From contig NZ_JANZYP010000044.1 of NCBI RefSeq assembly GCF_025506355.1, positions 21,488 to 85,487 on the forward strand: DNA of 64,000 nt, given 5' to 3'. Positions 25,009 to 33,118 of the stretch are shown here, one piece after another. A program made the position numbers and the translations under genes. The notes beneath the pieces were generated by a model that was given only the letters and a program-made list of their open reading frames with translations, ran no database searches and had not been told where the DNA came from. The stretch comes from Sphaerisporangium corydalis. Lineage in GTDB: Bacteria; Actinomycetota; Actinomycetes; Streptosporangiales; Streptosporangiaceae. Every line of letters starts with the position of its first letter. Position 1 is the stretch's first letter.

Positions 25009-25707
25009 TCAGATCGGGGCGTTGCCCATGGTGTGTGGACGCAGGACCATGAGCGAGCCTTCCAGGGTCGCCACCATGGCGAAGGGGAACCGGTCGACCT
25101 CAAGGCAGAGCGCGACGTCATCGGGATGCACTCCTTGTCGCACACCTTCCGCCAGCTCGGCGGCGGCGCGCGACCCGGCGGCGCGGCGGAGGAACCCGGC
25201 GGCGTCCGTCCCAGGATCGGCGACCCGCTGAGCGATGTACTGAGCGCACGCCAGATCCTCATCGGCCCGCCCGTCTTCGCCGGTGACCACGAACGTGACA
25301 CTGTCACTCTCGCACGTCCGCAGGAGCCGGGCCGTCGCCTCCGCCACCACGAAGCCGGCGCACAGCACCAGCGGCGCTTCCTTGACCGCGAGCGCGCCGA
25401 CCGTCCCTGCCGTGGTCTTCTGCACGATGGTCCGTCCGCCAAGGTCAACGGACCGCAGCAGGCCCGGCGAGTTGAGCAGGTCGAACCCGGGCGCGGGCGG
25501 ACCGTCTTTGAGCGCCACCCAATCCGGGTGGCGAGCCTTGAGCGCCAGGGCTTCGTCCAGCGACCCAGCAAGAACGATCTTCTCCGCCCCCTGGGCGATA
25601 GCCCAGGCGGCCACGGTGTACGCACGCATGACGTCGACCACGACCGCCACGGACGGGATTCCGACCAGATCAGCGATACCAAGAAACCGAGTGTCCATCC
25701 CAATCAT
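25009..25707 (-). CDS. 2-phosphosulfolactate phosphatase (ComB) family protein
   Basis: A 232-residue protein with the ComB fold signatures [10 protein letters not shown] near residue 25, [10 protein letters not shown], and [11 protein letters not shown] near residue 95. Family members hydrolyse 2-phosphosulfolactate in coenzyme M synthesis of archaea. In actinomycetes the family is widespread without coenzyme M, so the substrate here is open. The start is the ATG at 25707, or an ATG three codons later. It is convergent with the methyltransferase remnant. Confidence 0.85.
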   Translation of the reverse strand: MIGMDTRFLGIADLVGIPSVAVVVDVMRAYTVAAWAIAQGAEKIVLAGSLDEALALKARHPDWVALKDGPPAPGFDLLNSPGLLRSVDLGGRTIVQKTTAGTVGALAVKEAPLVLCAGFVVAEATARLLRTCESDSVTFVVTGEDGRADEDLACAQYIAQRVADPGTDAAGFLRRAAGSRAAAELAEGVRQGVHPDDVALCLEVDRFPFAMVATLEGSLMVLRPHTMGNAPI

Positions 25708-25778
25708 GATCCCGCATGCCCGCGACGGCCCATCACTGATCGATCGCTTCCCATGTGACGGCGCGGGCCGGAGGCCGC

Positions 25779-26186
25779 TCAGCCGGCGTCGAGGGCGGCG
25801 GTGATCTTGCGGGTCATGTCCTCCAGGGTGGGGCTGGGCCGGTCCTGGTGGGCGCGGGCGGACGCTTCGACGGCGATCAGGACGATGCCGCGGAAGTTGT
25901 CGGCCTCGGCCGGATCCTGCTTCTTGAGCAGGGTCACGGCCGCCGTCAGGGCCGGCAGCACGTGGTCGGCGAGGTCGGCGACGGTCTTGCCCTTCAGGTC
26001 GATGTTCCTGGTCTTCTCGGCGAGCACGTGCCCGATCAGGCCGGTGGCGGAGTACAGGGCGAGGGAGCCGTTGGTGGCGGTCTTGTGGGGCTTGCCGGCG
26101 ACGTCGGCGGCGGACATCAGCGTGACGGCGCCGTAGGCGGCGGTGCGCAGGATTCGCTTGTCATCGTCGGTGAGGGTGACGGACAT
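25779..26186 (-). CDS. conserved hypothetical protein
   Basis: A 135-residue, mostly alpha-helical cytosolic protein that I do not assign to a family. Small hydrophobic and alanine-rich helices alternate with charged turns ([23 protein letters not shown]), with no signal peptide, membrane segment or metal motif. The ATG at 26186 is preceded by AAAGGAG, so it is probably translated. The codon bias matches its neighbours. Confidence 0.75.
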   Translation of the reverse strand: MSVTLTDDDKRILRTAAYGAVTLMSAADVAGKPHKTATNGSLALYSATGLIGHVLAEKTRNIDLKGKTVADLADHVLPALTAAVTLLKKQDPAEADNFRGIVLIAVEASARAHQDRPSPTLEDMTRKITAALDAG

Positions 26187-26300
26187 GGTGGTGCTCCTTT
26201 GAAAGCGTTCTGAAGTTCGGTCGAACGGGTGGGCGGACGGGTCGGCCGCCAGGGGCCGACCGTCGGGGTGCCGTGAGTCGAGGACCTGCCGGGCGCGGGG

Positions 26301-27536
26301 TCAGTCGTCGAGGGCCTGGTAGAGGGTGGTCCAGAAGTCGTGGATCAGTCGTGCCGGATCCGGGACCGTCATCCCGACCTGGGTGAGCAGGATTCCGGTG
26401 AGCCGGTTGCCCGGGTCGGCGTACGTCGAGGTGCCGGCTCCGCCGTCCCAGCCGAACTGCCCGACGGGGGCGTAGTCGCCGCGGTAGGTGCGCACCGCCA
26501 TCCCGAAGCCCCAGCCGCCGTGCTGCCCCTGGCCGAACGACACGTGGACGTTGCCGGTGGCCAGGGCGGTCCGGGCGGCCGTCTGCTCGGCCGTGAGGCG
26601 GTTGGTGGTCATCAGCTCGACGGCGGGCCGGGACAGGATCCGTTCGGTCCCGTGCGTCCCGCCGTTCAGCAGCATCCGGAAGTAGGCGTGGTAGTCGTCG
26701 GCGGTGGACACCAGCCCGCCACCGCCGCCCTGGAACGCCGGAGGCCCGCTGTGGCGTCCGTCCTCGGCCTCGTCCCAGACGTGGAACTCGCCGGTCTTCG
26801 GGTCGGGGGCGTACAGGGGCGGCAGCCGGTCGATCTTGTCGGCGGGCACGTGGAAGCCGGTGTCCTTCATGCCCAGAGGGCCGAAGACGCGTTCACCCAG
26901 GAACGTCTCGAACGACTGGCCGGTGACCCTGGCGACGAGCACGCCGAGGAGGTCGTTGCTGATGTGGTACTGCCACTGCTCTCCGGGCTGGTACATCAGC
27001 GGAAGCGTGCCGAGGCGGCGCAGCCACTCGTCCGGCTCGGGCATCGGCTCCGGCAGGTCGGGCGTGAGCCCCCGCTCGAAGACCGCGCTCATGATCGGGG
27101 TGCCCAGCGCCGTCAGGTCCATGCCGAGCCCGAACGTGGAGGTCAGCAGGTCCCGTACGGTGATCGGCCGCCGCGCCGGCACGGTGTCGTCCAGCGGGCC
27201 GTCGATCCGCTTCAGCACCCTCCGGTCGGCGAGTTCGGGCAGCCACCGCTCCACCAGGTCGTCCAGCCGCAGCCGGCACTCGTCCAGGAGGATCATCGCC
27301 GCCGCGATCGAGACCGGCTTGGACGTCGAGGCCATCCGGAAGATCGTGTCCCGGCGCATCGGCGCGCCGCCGTCGTGGCGCATCGTCCCGATCGCTTCGA
27401 CGTGCGTCTCACCGCCCCGGCCGATCAGGGCGACGAGCCCGGGGATCTTCCCGGACTCGACGTGCCGTGCCAGCACCTCACGTACTCTGCGCAGCCCTGC
27501 TTCGGAGAAGCCGCTGTCGGTGTTCCTCAGGTTCAT
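26301..27536 (-). CDS. serine hydrolase, class C beta-lactamase/EstB family
   Basis: A 411-residue serine hydrolase of the class C beta-lactamase/esterase fold. The nucleophile motif is S70-T-S-K73 (RMASTSKP), the tyrosine motif is at Y190 (QYHISND), and the third motif is near the C terminus (FGWDGGAGT). There is no signal peptide, so it is probably a cytosolic esterase or transacylase rather than a secreted beta-lactamase. The ATG at 27536 is the first good start. It stands alone. Confidence 0.9.
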   Translation of the reverse strand: MNLRNTDSGFSEAGLRRVREVLARHVESGKIPGLVALIGRGGETHVEAIGTMRHDGGAPMRRDTIFRMASTSKPVSIAAAMILLDECRLRLDDLVERWLPELADRRVLKRIDGPLDDTVPARRPITVRDLLTSTFGLGMDLTALGTPIMSAVFERGLTPDLPEPMPEPDEWLRRLGTLPLMYQPGEQWQYHISNDLLGVLVARVTGQSFETFLGERVFGPLGMKDTGFHVPADKIDRLPPLYAPDPKTGEFHVWDEAEDGRHSGPPAFQGGGGGLVSTADDYHAYFRMLLNGGTHGTERILSRPAVELMTTNRLTAEQTAARTALATGNVHVSFGQGQHGGWGFGMAVRTYRGDYAPVGQFGWDGGAGTSTYADPGNRLTGILLTQVGMTVPDPARLIHDFWTTLYQALDD

Positions 27537-27631
27537 GGCTCAACCATCGCCCGCCGCTCTGATACCGGGCCGTCACGGCCCTGACACCACCGCTGACACG
27601 ACGGTGCCCGGCTGCCGGTGACGATGGGGGG

Positions 27632-27965
27632 TTGATCCTTGATGAGAACGACCGCATCCTGCTCTGCCGGTTCGACTTTCCTCACCCGGCGGTGCCAGGG
27701 CGGGCGAAGGTCGTTTGGGCGGCCCCAGGCGGCGGCATCGAACGACTACTTCCTCATTCGCGCGAACCACTTCCAGCCCCGCGGCGAGCTGACGGACGAC
27801 CACCTCGCCGCGGAGGAGAACCTGACCGCGTTCCGGTGGTGGCAGCTCTCGGAGATCGCTGGTCATACGGGGCCTGAGCTGTTCTCGCCCCGCGACCTCA
27901 CAACACCCTTGACAGCGCTTCTCACAGCGGGGACGCCGGACCGGCCGGTCCAACTCGGCCTCTAG
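27632..27965 (+). pseudogene. Nudix hydrolase with the Nudix box deleted
   Basis: Two halves of a Nudix protein remain in different frames. The first reads ILDENDRILLCRFDFPHPAVPG and WAAPGGGIE, up to about 27742. The second reads NDYFLIRANHFQPRGEL, then FRWWQLSEIAGHTGPELFSPRDL, to the stop at 27965. The Nudix box (GX5EX7REUXEEXGU) that should lie between them, about 45 codons, is missing, so no catalytic metal site remains. The N terminus is also short. Its TAG shares CTAG with the stop of the convergent EthD gene. Confidence 0.8.
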
Positions 27966-28273
27966 CCGGTGCCGTCCTGTACCGGATAGTGGATGACGAC
28001 CGCACCGCCGGTGGCGTAGTTGGCGACGTCGGCGGCCACCCGCCGGCCTTGCGGCGACGCCCGCGCCGCGGCCAGGGCGGCGGCGTCGGCGAAGTCTCCT
28101 TCGAAGACCGCGAAATACGACTCTTCTGCCTTGGTCGCCGCCACGTCGAAGCTGTAGCGCCACCCAAGCAGGCCCGGCCACTCCATGACGAGCGGAAGGT
28201 GCTTGGTCACGTAGTAGTCGCGGAAGTGGTCAGGGTCGGTGGGCTTGGAATACAGGACCACCAACTTATGCAT
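27962..28273 (-). CDS. EthD-domain protein
   Basis: A 103-residue protein of the EthD/dimeric alpha-beta barrel family (HKLVVLYSKPTDPDHFRDYYVTKHLPL opening; motif SYFAVFEGDFADAAALAAA). Members are small cofactor-free oxygenase- or cyclase-like proteins, and EthD itself is needed for ether degradation in Rhodococcus. The start overlaps the end of a small upstream ORF by eight bases. LysR is divergent from that ORF and probably controls the pair. Confidence 0.88.
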   Translation of the reverse strand: MHKLVVLYSKPTDPDHFRDYYVTKHLPLVMEWPGLLGWRYSFDVAATKAEESYFAVFEGDFADAAALAAARASPQGRRVAADVANYATGGAVVIHYPVQDGTG

Positions 28274-28421
28274 GACGACCCTCGTTCAGAGACGAGACCG
28301 TAACACTCCGGGTGACCTGGGAGCTCCTGCTGAGAACCGCCGCCGACCTCGTCAGGGCGGACTCGAAATCGGCGGTGTGCGTGCGTGCGATGTCCAGTAC
28401 CGCGGTCCGTTGAATCGTCAT
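28266..28421 (-). CDS. small ORF resembling the N terminus of an antibiotic-biosynthesis monooxygenase domain
   Basis: A 51-codon frame from an ATG at 28421 to a TAA lying inside the EthD start (the TAA is within ATGCATAAG). The product begins MTIQRTAVLDIARTHTADFE, which resembles the first strand and helix of ABM-type dimeric alpha-beta barrel proteins, but it stops after about half a domain. It may be a remnant of a duplicated EthD/ABM gene, or a leader whose translation is coupled to EthD. I cannot show that it is expressed. Confidence 0.45.
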   Translation of the reverse strand: MTIQRTAVLDIARTHTADFESALTRSAAVLSRSSQVTRSVTVSSLNEGRHA

Positions 28422-28512
28422 ATGCGCAGGTTAGGGCTTGATATGCGGTCGGGGGAAAGACCGGTTCGGGATAGACTCAGAACGGATCGTTATCAATCGG
28501 CGGGGAGGGCGC

Positions 28513-29415
28513 GTGGCGCCGGATACGGTGAGCCTGCGGTACTTCCTGGTGCTGGCGCAGGAGTTGAACTTCACCCGCGCGGCCGCACGGATCGGTATCG
28601 CACAGCCCGCACTCAGCGCCCGGATGCGCCGATTGGAGGCGGAACTCGGTACGGCCCTGCTGGTCCGCGACACGCGTAGCGTCGCATTGACCACGGCCGG
28701 TGCGGCTTTGGTGGAGTCCGCGCCGCCCGCGCTGGCGGCCCTGGACCAGGCATGGGACACCGCCCGGAGCGCGGCGGCCGGTGAACTGGGCACGCTGCGC
28801 ATCGGATACAGCCTCAGCGCCGGGGCCGAGACGGCACCGGCACTGGTGGACAGGCTGATTCGCGGCAACAGCGGACTCGAGGTCGGCGCGGTCCCGATGG
28901 CGACACCGGAGATCTCCCCCGCGGTCGCCGACGGCCGCATCGACGCCGGGATCACCCGCGGTGAACAGCCGGGCCGTGGCGTGCGCCTGTTCCTGCTGCG
29001 GCGTGAGCGCATCGGGGTCCAGCTGGCGCGGCACCATCCGCTGGCCGAACACCCGGAGATCGAGATCGCCGACGCGGCCGCGTATCCGCTGCGACTCCCG
29101 GACCGTGCGGCCAACCCCGTGATCCACGATCAGTTGTCCGCACTGTTCCGTGACACCCGGCCACACCCCCGATTCCACACGCCCGCGGTCTCTTTCGACA
29201 TGTCTCAGCGCGACCTGTGCGACGGGGTCACCCTCGCCCCGGCCGGAGAAGCCGCGGTCACGGCATCACCGGCCGGTCTCACCTGGCGACCGCTGCGGGG
29301 CGCGCCCAGCCTGACGATCCACCTGGTCCTCCCACGCGAGCAGTCGCCACTCCACCGCCGCGTCCGTGCCGTCGCCACAACCCTGGCGCACGAGCTGCAC
29401 TGGCTGCCGGACTGA
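28513..29415 (+). CDS. LysR-family transcriptional regulator
   Basis: A 300-residue LysR protein: DNA-binding helix-turn-helix at residues ~3-62 (LNFTRAAARIGIAQPALSARMRRLE) and a substrate-binding-like effector domain. GTG at 28513 has GGGGAGG just upstream. A second GTG five codons later is possible. It is divergent from the small ABM-like ORF and EthD, the likely targets. It is convergent with a TetR gene 14 bp away. Confidence 0.91.
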   Translation: MAPDTVSLRYFLVLAQELNFTRAAARIGIAQPALSARMRRLEAELGTALLVRDTRSVALTTAGAALVESAPPALAALDQAWDTARSAAAGELGTLRIGYSLSAGAETAPALVDRLIRGNSGLEVGAVPMATPEISPAVADGRIDAGITRGEQPGRGVRLFLLRRERIGVQLARHHPLAEHPEIEIADAAAYPLRLPDRAANPVIHDQLSALFRDTRPHPRFHTPAVSFDMSQRDLCDGVTLAPAGEAAVTASPAGLTWRPLRGAPSLTIHLVLPREQSPLHRRVRAVATTLAHELHWLPD

Positions 29416-29429
29416 CGCGCGGCGAATGA

Positions 29430-30068
29430 CTACGCCACTGTTCTGACCGAGAATTCGACGACGGTCATCAGTTCCTCCCGGGTGGCGCCGCCGCCGGCCT
29501 GCACGGCGAGCCCCTGACCAACGGTGGCGACATAGCGGGCGAGGGCACTGGCACTCTGGTCGGCGCGAAGGCCGCCCTCGGCTTTCAGCTGTTCGAACCG
29601 GTGCTCCAGCGCATCTTGGACGGCGCGCCGCAGAGCGGTCAACAGGTCGGTGACCTCATGCTCACCCTCGCGGCAGGCGGTGCCGCCCTGGATCGTGAGG
29701 CATCCCGCGGGGCAGTCCGCCTCAGTGGCGCTCTCGATGACTCCGGTCAGGAACCGACGAACCACCGACTCGACGTCGGGACAGGCGAGCGCCACCTCGA
29801 GGACACGGCCGTTCAGCTCGGCGTAACGCCGCACGGCACGCTCGAACAGCTCCTGCTTCGACCCGAACGCCTTGTACAGGCTCGGTGGATTGATGCCTAT
29901 CGCGGCGGTGAGGTCGGCGACCGTCGTCGCCGCGTAGCCCTGGCGCCAGAACAGCTCAAGGGCGCGATCGACCGCTTCGTCGACATCGAACGCCCGAGGC
30001 CGGCCCCGGCCGCGCTTCCGCGACAAGGGGAACCCGTCGGCGGGCTTCTCCAGGTCAGGCGTGGTCAT
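29430..30068 (-). CDS. TetR/AcrR-family transcriptional regulator
   Basis: A 212-residue TetR protein. A basic N-terminal tail (SRKRGRGRPRAFD) precedes the helix-turn-helix (residues ~40-80; YAATTVADLTAAIGINPPSLYKAFGSKQEL). The C-terminal region carries two or three cysteines (ALACPD, DCPAGCL, TACREG), as in the subgroup that responds to electrophiles or controls SDR genes. It is divergent from the SDR/beta-propeller operon, whose promoter region holds a palindromic site. Confidence 0.91.
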   Translation of the reverse strand: MTTPDLEKPADGFPLSRKRGRGRPRAFDVDEAVDRALELFWRQGYAATTVADLTAAIGINPPSLYKAFGSKQELFERAVRRYAELNGRVLEVALACPDVESVVRRFLTGVIESATEADCPAGCLTIQGGTACREGEHEVTDLLTALRRAVQDALEHRFEQLKAEGGLRADQSASALARYVATVGQGLAVQAGGGATREELMTVVEFSVRTVA

Positions 30069-30140
30069 GACGCCATCCTATCGCCGCCGTACCCCGACTG
30101 GACAGGATTGGATAGTGGGCGCTACATTAACGGCAACCGG

Positions 30141-30163
30141 TTTGTATACCGATCGCTACATAA
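30141..30163. promoter_or_regulatory. imperfect palindrome, probable TetR operator
   Basis: TTTGTATACC GATC GCTACATAA is an imperfect 23-bp palindrome centred on GATC, matching at 8 of 11 positions outward. It lies 73 bp upstream of the TetR start and 144 bp upstream of the SDR start, in the only A/T-rich stretch of the region. It is likely the TetR binding site for both directions. Confidence 0.5.
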
Positions 30164-30306
30164 TCGAGGCCGCGGCAAGCATGCCGGCCAGGATGGCTCG
30201 GGCCCACGTAGGGACCGGACCGCCTCCGCGTTCACGTAACAGACATGTCGTCTGCCTGGATCAGGGAGATCGAGCTGTCTGACCACCAAGTTTGGAGAGT
30301 ACGAGC

Positions 30307-31050
30307 GTGAGTGACTTCACCGGCAGGACCGCCCTGATCACCGGATCGACCTCGGGCATCGGCCGAGGCATCGCCGACAAGCTGGCCGGCTCCGGCGCCC
30401 GGGTCCTGATCACCGGCCGCGACCTCGAGCGCGGCCACAACGCCGTCGCCGAGATCCGGGCCGCCGGCGGTAAGGCCGACTTCATTGCCGCTGATCTGCA
30501 CGATGCCGCCAGCGCCAAGGCCCTGGCCGCCGAGGCGGTGGCCCTGGCCGGGGAGGTCGACATCCTCGTCAACAGCGCGGGCATCTTCATTCTCGGACCG
30601 ACCGCAGCCCTCACAGAGGCCGACTTCGACGCGACGTACAACATCAACGTCAAGGCTCTGTACTTCCTGGTCGCGGCGCTGGCTCCGCCGATGGCCGAGC
30701 GCGGGCGCGGTGCCATCATCAACATCACCACCGCTTTCGCGGAGAAGGGCGCGGTGGGCCCGGCGATCTATGGCTCCTCCAAGGCGGCGGTGGGCCTGCT
30801 CACCAAGTCGTGGGCGGCCGAATTCGGCCCCAGTGGCGTCCGGGTCAACGAGGTCAGCCCCGGCGCGGTGCTCACCGAAGGTACGCAGCGGGTGTTCGGC
30901 GAGGCCGTCCATGATTTCCCCAACGGGACTCCGGCCAATCGCGTCGGCACACCCGCGGAAATCGCCGCCGCCGTGGTCTTCCTCGCCTCCGACGAGGCGT
31001 CTTACATCCACGGCGCGAGCATCGCGGTCGACGGAGGAATGGCCATCTGA
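30307..31050 (+). CDS. short-chain dehydrogenase/reductase
   Basis: A 247-residue classical SDR: cofactor motif TGSTSGIG, NSAG, a TTA..YGSSK active site (YxxxK) and the C-terminal SYIHGASIAVDGG. It is related to 3-oxoacyl-ACP reductase-like enzymes. GTG at 30307 follows GGAGAG at 8 bases. It is the first gene of a probable operon with a beta-propeller protein (66 bp gap) and an Ig-like protein. TetR is divergent. Confidence 0.92.
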   Translation: MSDFTGRTALITGSTSGIGRGIADKLAGSGARVLITGRDLERGHNAVAEIRAAGGKADFIAADLHDAASAKALAAEAVALAGEVDILVNSAGIFILGPTAALTEADFDATYNINVKALYFLVAALAPPMAERGRGAIINITTAFAEKGAVGPAIYGSSKAAVGLLTKSWAAEFGPSGVRVNEVSPGAVLTEGTQRVFGEAVHDFPNGTPANRVGTPAEIAAAVVFLASDEASYIHGASIAVDGGMAI

Positions 31051-31116
31051 TTCGCCTTCCAGGGCGATGATCAGACCGGCTGGCCGTCTTGGCGGCCTGT
31101 ACAAGAGGAGACCATT

Positions 31117-32304
31117 GTGACCACGATCAACCAAGTCACCCTGCAATCGGCGGGAGCTCTGACCTTCAGCCCCGACGGGGTCCTGTTCGTCGGCGACAGC
31201 AAGCTCGGGGCCGTCTTCGCCTTCGAGACGGAACGCGGGCAGGTGCCATCCTCGCTGGATCCCTTCCTCTTCGAGTCGATCGACGAGAAGATCGCCGCGG
31301 CGCTGGGCGTAACGGCGAAAAGCCTGGTGATGAACGGGATGGCCGTCCACCCTGTGACGCGCGAGCCGTACCTGTCGGTCGGCGTGCGCGACGGCGATCG
31401 CCTGGAGCCCGCGGTCGTGAGCGTCTCGCTCACCGGCGAGATCCGCCCGTTCGACCTCTCATCGTCGAAGGTGACGGTGCACCGACTGTCCGACGTTCCC
31501 GACGAGGGCAAGACCTTCGCGTCGCGGGCCGGTATTTTCCCATTGCCACCGGCGGCCTTCTTCGAGGAGAAGGCGCGCACGCCGCTGCGATCCATGACGA
31601 TCGTGGACCTGAAGTTCCACGCCGGGGAGGTGTTCGTCGCCGGCGTCTCGAATCAGGAGTTCTCCTCCACGTTGCGGCGGATCCCTTACCCGTTCACCGG
31701 GGCCGCAGGCGAGACCCAGTTGGAGATCTACCACCTCGCCCACGGCATATACGAAACGCGTGCGCCGATCCGGGCCATGCAGTTCGCCACCATTGACGGC
31801 GAGGACACGCTCATCGCCGCCTACGCTTGCAGCCCGCTGGTCACCATTCCGGTCTCAGAGCTGAAGCACGGCGCGCAGGTGAGGGGCAAGACGATCGGTG
31901 ACATGGGCAACGGCCAGCCCATCAGCATGGTCGCCTACCGTGACGGGGAGGGGGACAAGCTGTTCATCACCAATGTCGGCCGCGGGCCCATGGTGGTCCC
32001 GCTCGCCGGGATCCGCTCCGCCGAAGGTTTCACCCCCGCCAACCGGCCGACCCAGGGACCGATGCTGGACCAATCTCCCTTCATGCCGGCCGGGCCGGTC
32101 GGCAAGCAGGTGCTGTTCGTCGGATCCTCGCTGCGGGCGGATCTGTTCAGCGATCGCTTCTTCGTCTCGCTGACCCGCTACGCGGATACCGGCGATCTGA
32201 CGCTGGAGACCCTGATGGTCGCCCCGATGCCCGCACGGCTGGACAAGATCTGGGTGGAGATGGATTTCCCGGGCGCCGAGAGCCCGCACAAGCTGACGGC
32301 GTGA
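31117..32304 (+). CDS. beta-propeller protein of unknown function
   Basis: A 395-residue protein with repeated blade-like strands (ALTFSPDGVLFVGDSKLGAVFAFETE at the start, SMTIVDLKFHAGEVFVAGVSN, FATIDGEDTLIAAYACSPLV, KLFITNVGRGPMVVPL), suggesting a six- or seven-bladed propeller. There is no signal peptide or membrane anchor, so it should be cytosolic, unlike most homologous folds. No catalytic motif is recognised. GTG at 31117 follows GAGGAG. The stop is 4 bp from the next gene, so the two are coupled. Confidence 0.85.
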   Translation: MTTINQVTLQSAGALTFSPDGVLFVGDSKLGAVFAFETERGQVPSSLDPFLFESIDEKIAAALGVTAKSLVMNGMAVHPVTREPYLSVGVRDGDRLEPAVVSVSLTGEIRPFDLSSSKVTVHRLSDVPDEGKTFASRAGIFPLPPAAFFEEKARTPLRSMTIVDLKFHAGEVFVAGVSNQEFSSTLRRIPYPFTGAAGETQLEIYHLAHGIYETRAPIRAMQFATIDGEDTLIAAYACSPLVTIPVSELKHGAQVRGKTIGDMGNGQPISMVAYRDGEGDKLFITNVGRGPMVVPLAGIRSAEGFTPANRPTQGPMLDQSPFMPAGPVGKQVLFVGSSLRADLFSDRFFVSLTRYADTGDLTLETLMVAPMPARLDKIWVEMDFPGAESPHKLTA

Positions 32305-32308
32305 AACT

Positions 32309-33085
32309 TTGAGCGAGCCCGAGGTGTGTGTCCAAGCTTCCCCAGAGGTGCCGATCGCCATTTCTCCTCAGGCCACGGTCCTCCCCGCCAACACCCTGCG
32401 TTTCTACATACACTTTCCGAGACCAGCGGAGGCACACTTCGATCGTGACCACCTCTGGCTGCTGGACGAGGAAGAACAGGTGGTGCGTGACCCCTTCCTC
32501 GTCCTGTCGCACGAACTCTGGTCCGTCGACGGGCACCGCCTGACGGTCCTGATGGAGCCGGGAAGGATCAAACGCGGTCTTGGAACCGACCCGGCTCACG
32601 AGCCGGCACTCGTCGTCGGACGCACTTACAGCCTTGTCGTCACGGCGCTCGGGCGAACAGCGGGCCATACCTTCCGCGTCAGCGATCCGGTTCTGAAGGC
32701 GGTCGACGAGACCCACTGGCGCCTCGTCTCCCCGGCGATGGGGAGCCTCGAACCCGCCGTCGTGCACTTCGACAGGGTGATGGACGCCGCCCTTTGCGAG
32801 GACGAGATCGAAGTCCTGGCCCCGTCAGGAGAGGTCATTCAGACGCGTACGTCACTCGCACCGGACGGAACCGCGGCGCGGCTCACCCCGGACCACCCGT
32901 GGCGCGCCGGGAAGCACCTCCTCGTCGTCTCTGAACGTCTCGAAGACGTTTGTGGCAACAGGTTGGGCGAGGCCCTGGACCATGACCTGGGCGCGGGTGG
33001 ACCGCCGCGGGCCGGGATGATCGACTTCACGACTCGCAGCGTCACCACGCCCTCATCTGCCCAGGCGGTGGGGTCTGCCCGGTAG
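32309..33085 (+). CDS. two-domain Ig-like protein of unknown function
   Basis: A 258-residue protein that looks like two Ig/Big_5-type beta domains in tandem. The first spans residues ~20-125 (LPANTLRFYIHFPRPAEAHF, LWSVDGHRLTVLMEPGRIKRGL). The second spans ~140-245 (EPAVVHFDRVMDAALCEDEIEVL, HPWRAGKHLLVVSERLEDVCGNRLGE). Related domains are usually secreted, but no signal peptide is present. TTG at 32309 has no clear ribosome binding site and depends on coupling to the propeller gene 4 bp upstream. I cannot assign a function. Confidence 0.8.
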   Translation: MSEPEVCVQASPEVPIAISPQATVLPANTLRFYIHFPRPAEAHFDRDHLWLLDEEEQVVRDPFLVLSHELWSVDGHRLTVLMEPGRIKRGLGTDPAHEPALVVGRTYSLVVTALGRTAGHTFRVSDPVLKAVDETHWRLVSPAMGSLEPAVVHFDRVMDAALCEDEIEVLAPSGEVIQTRTSLAPDGTAARLTPDHPWRAGKHLLVVSERLEDVCGNRLGEALDHDLGAGGPPRAGMIDFTTRSVTTPSSAQAVGSAR

Positions 33086-33118
33086 ACGGCTCTGTCCTCA
33101 ACCCCCGATGCGGCCCTG

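Noticed and set aside
24976..25758. Extension of the methyltransferase frame across the ComB-like gene
   Set aside because: Homology stops near 24957; the rest is the antisense of a well-supported ComB-family gene and is proline/arginine-rich shadow sequence.
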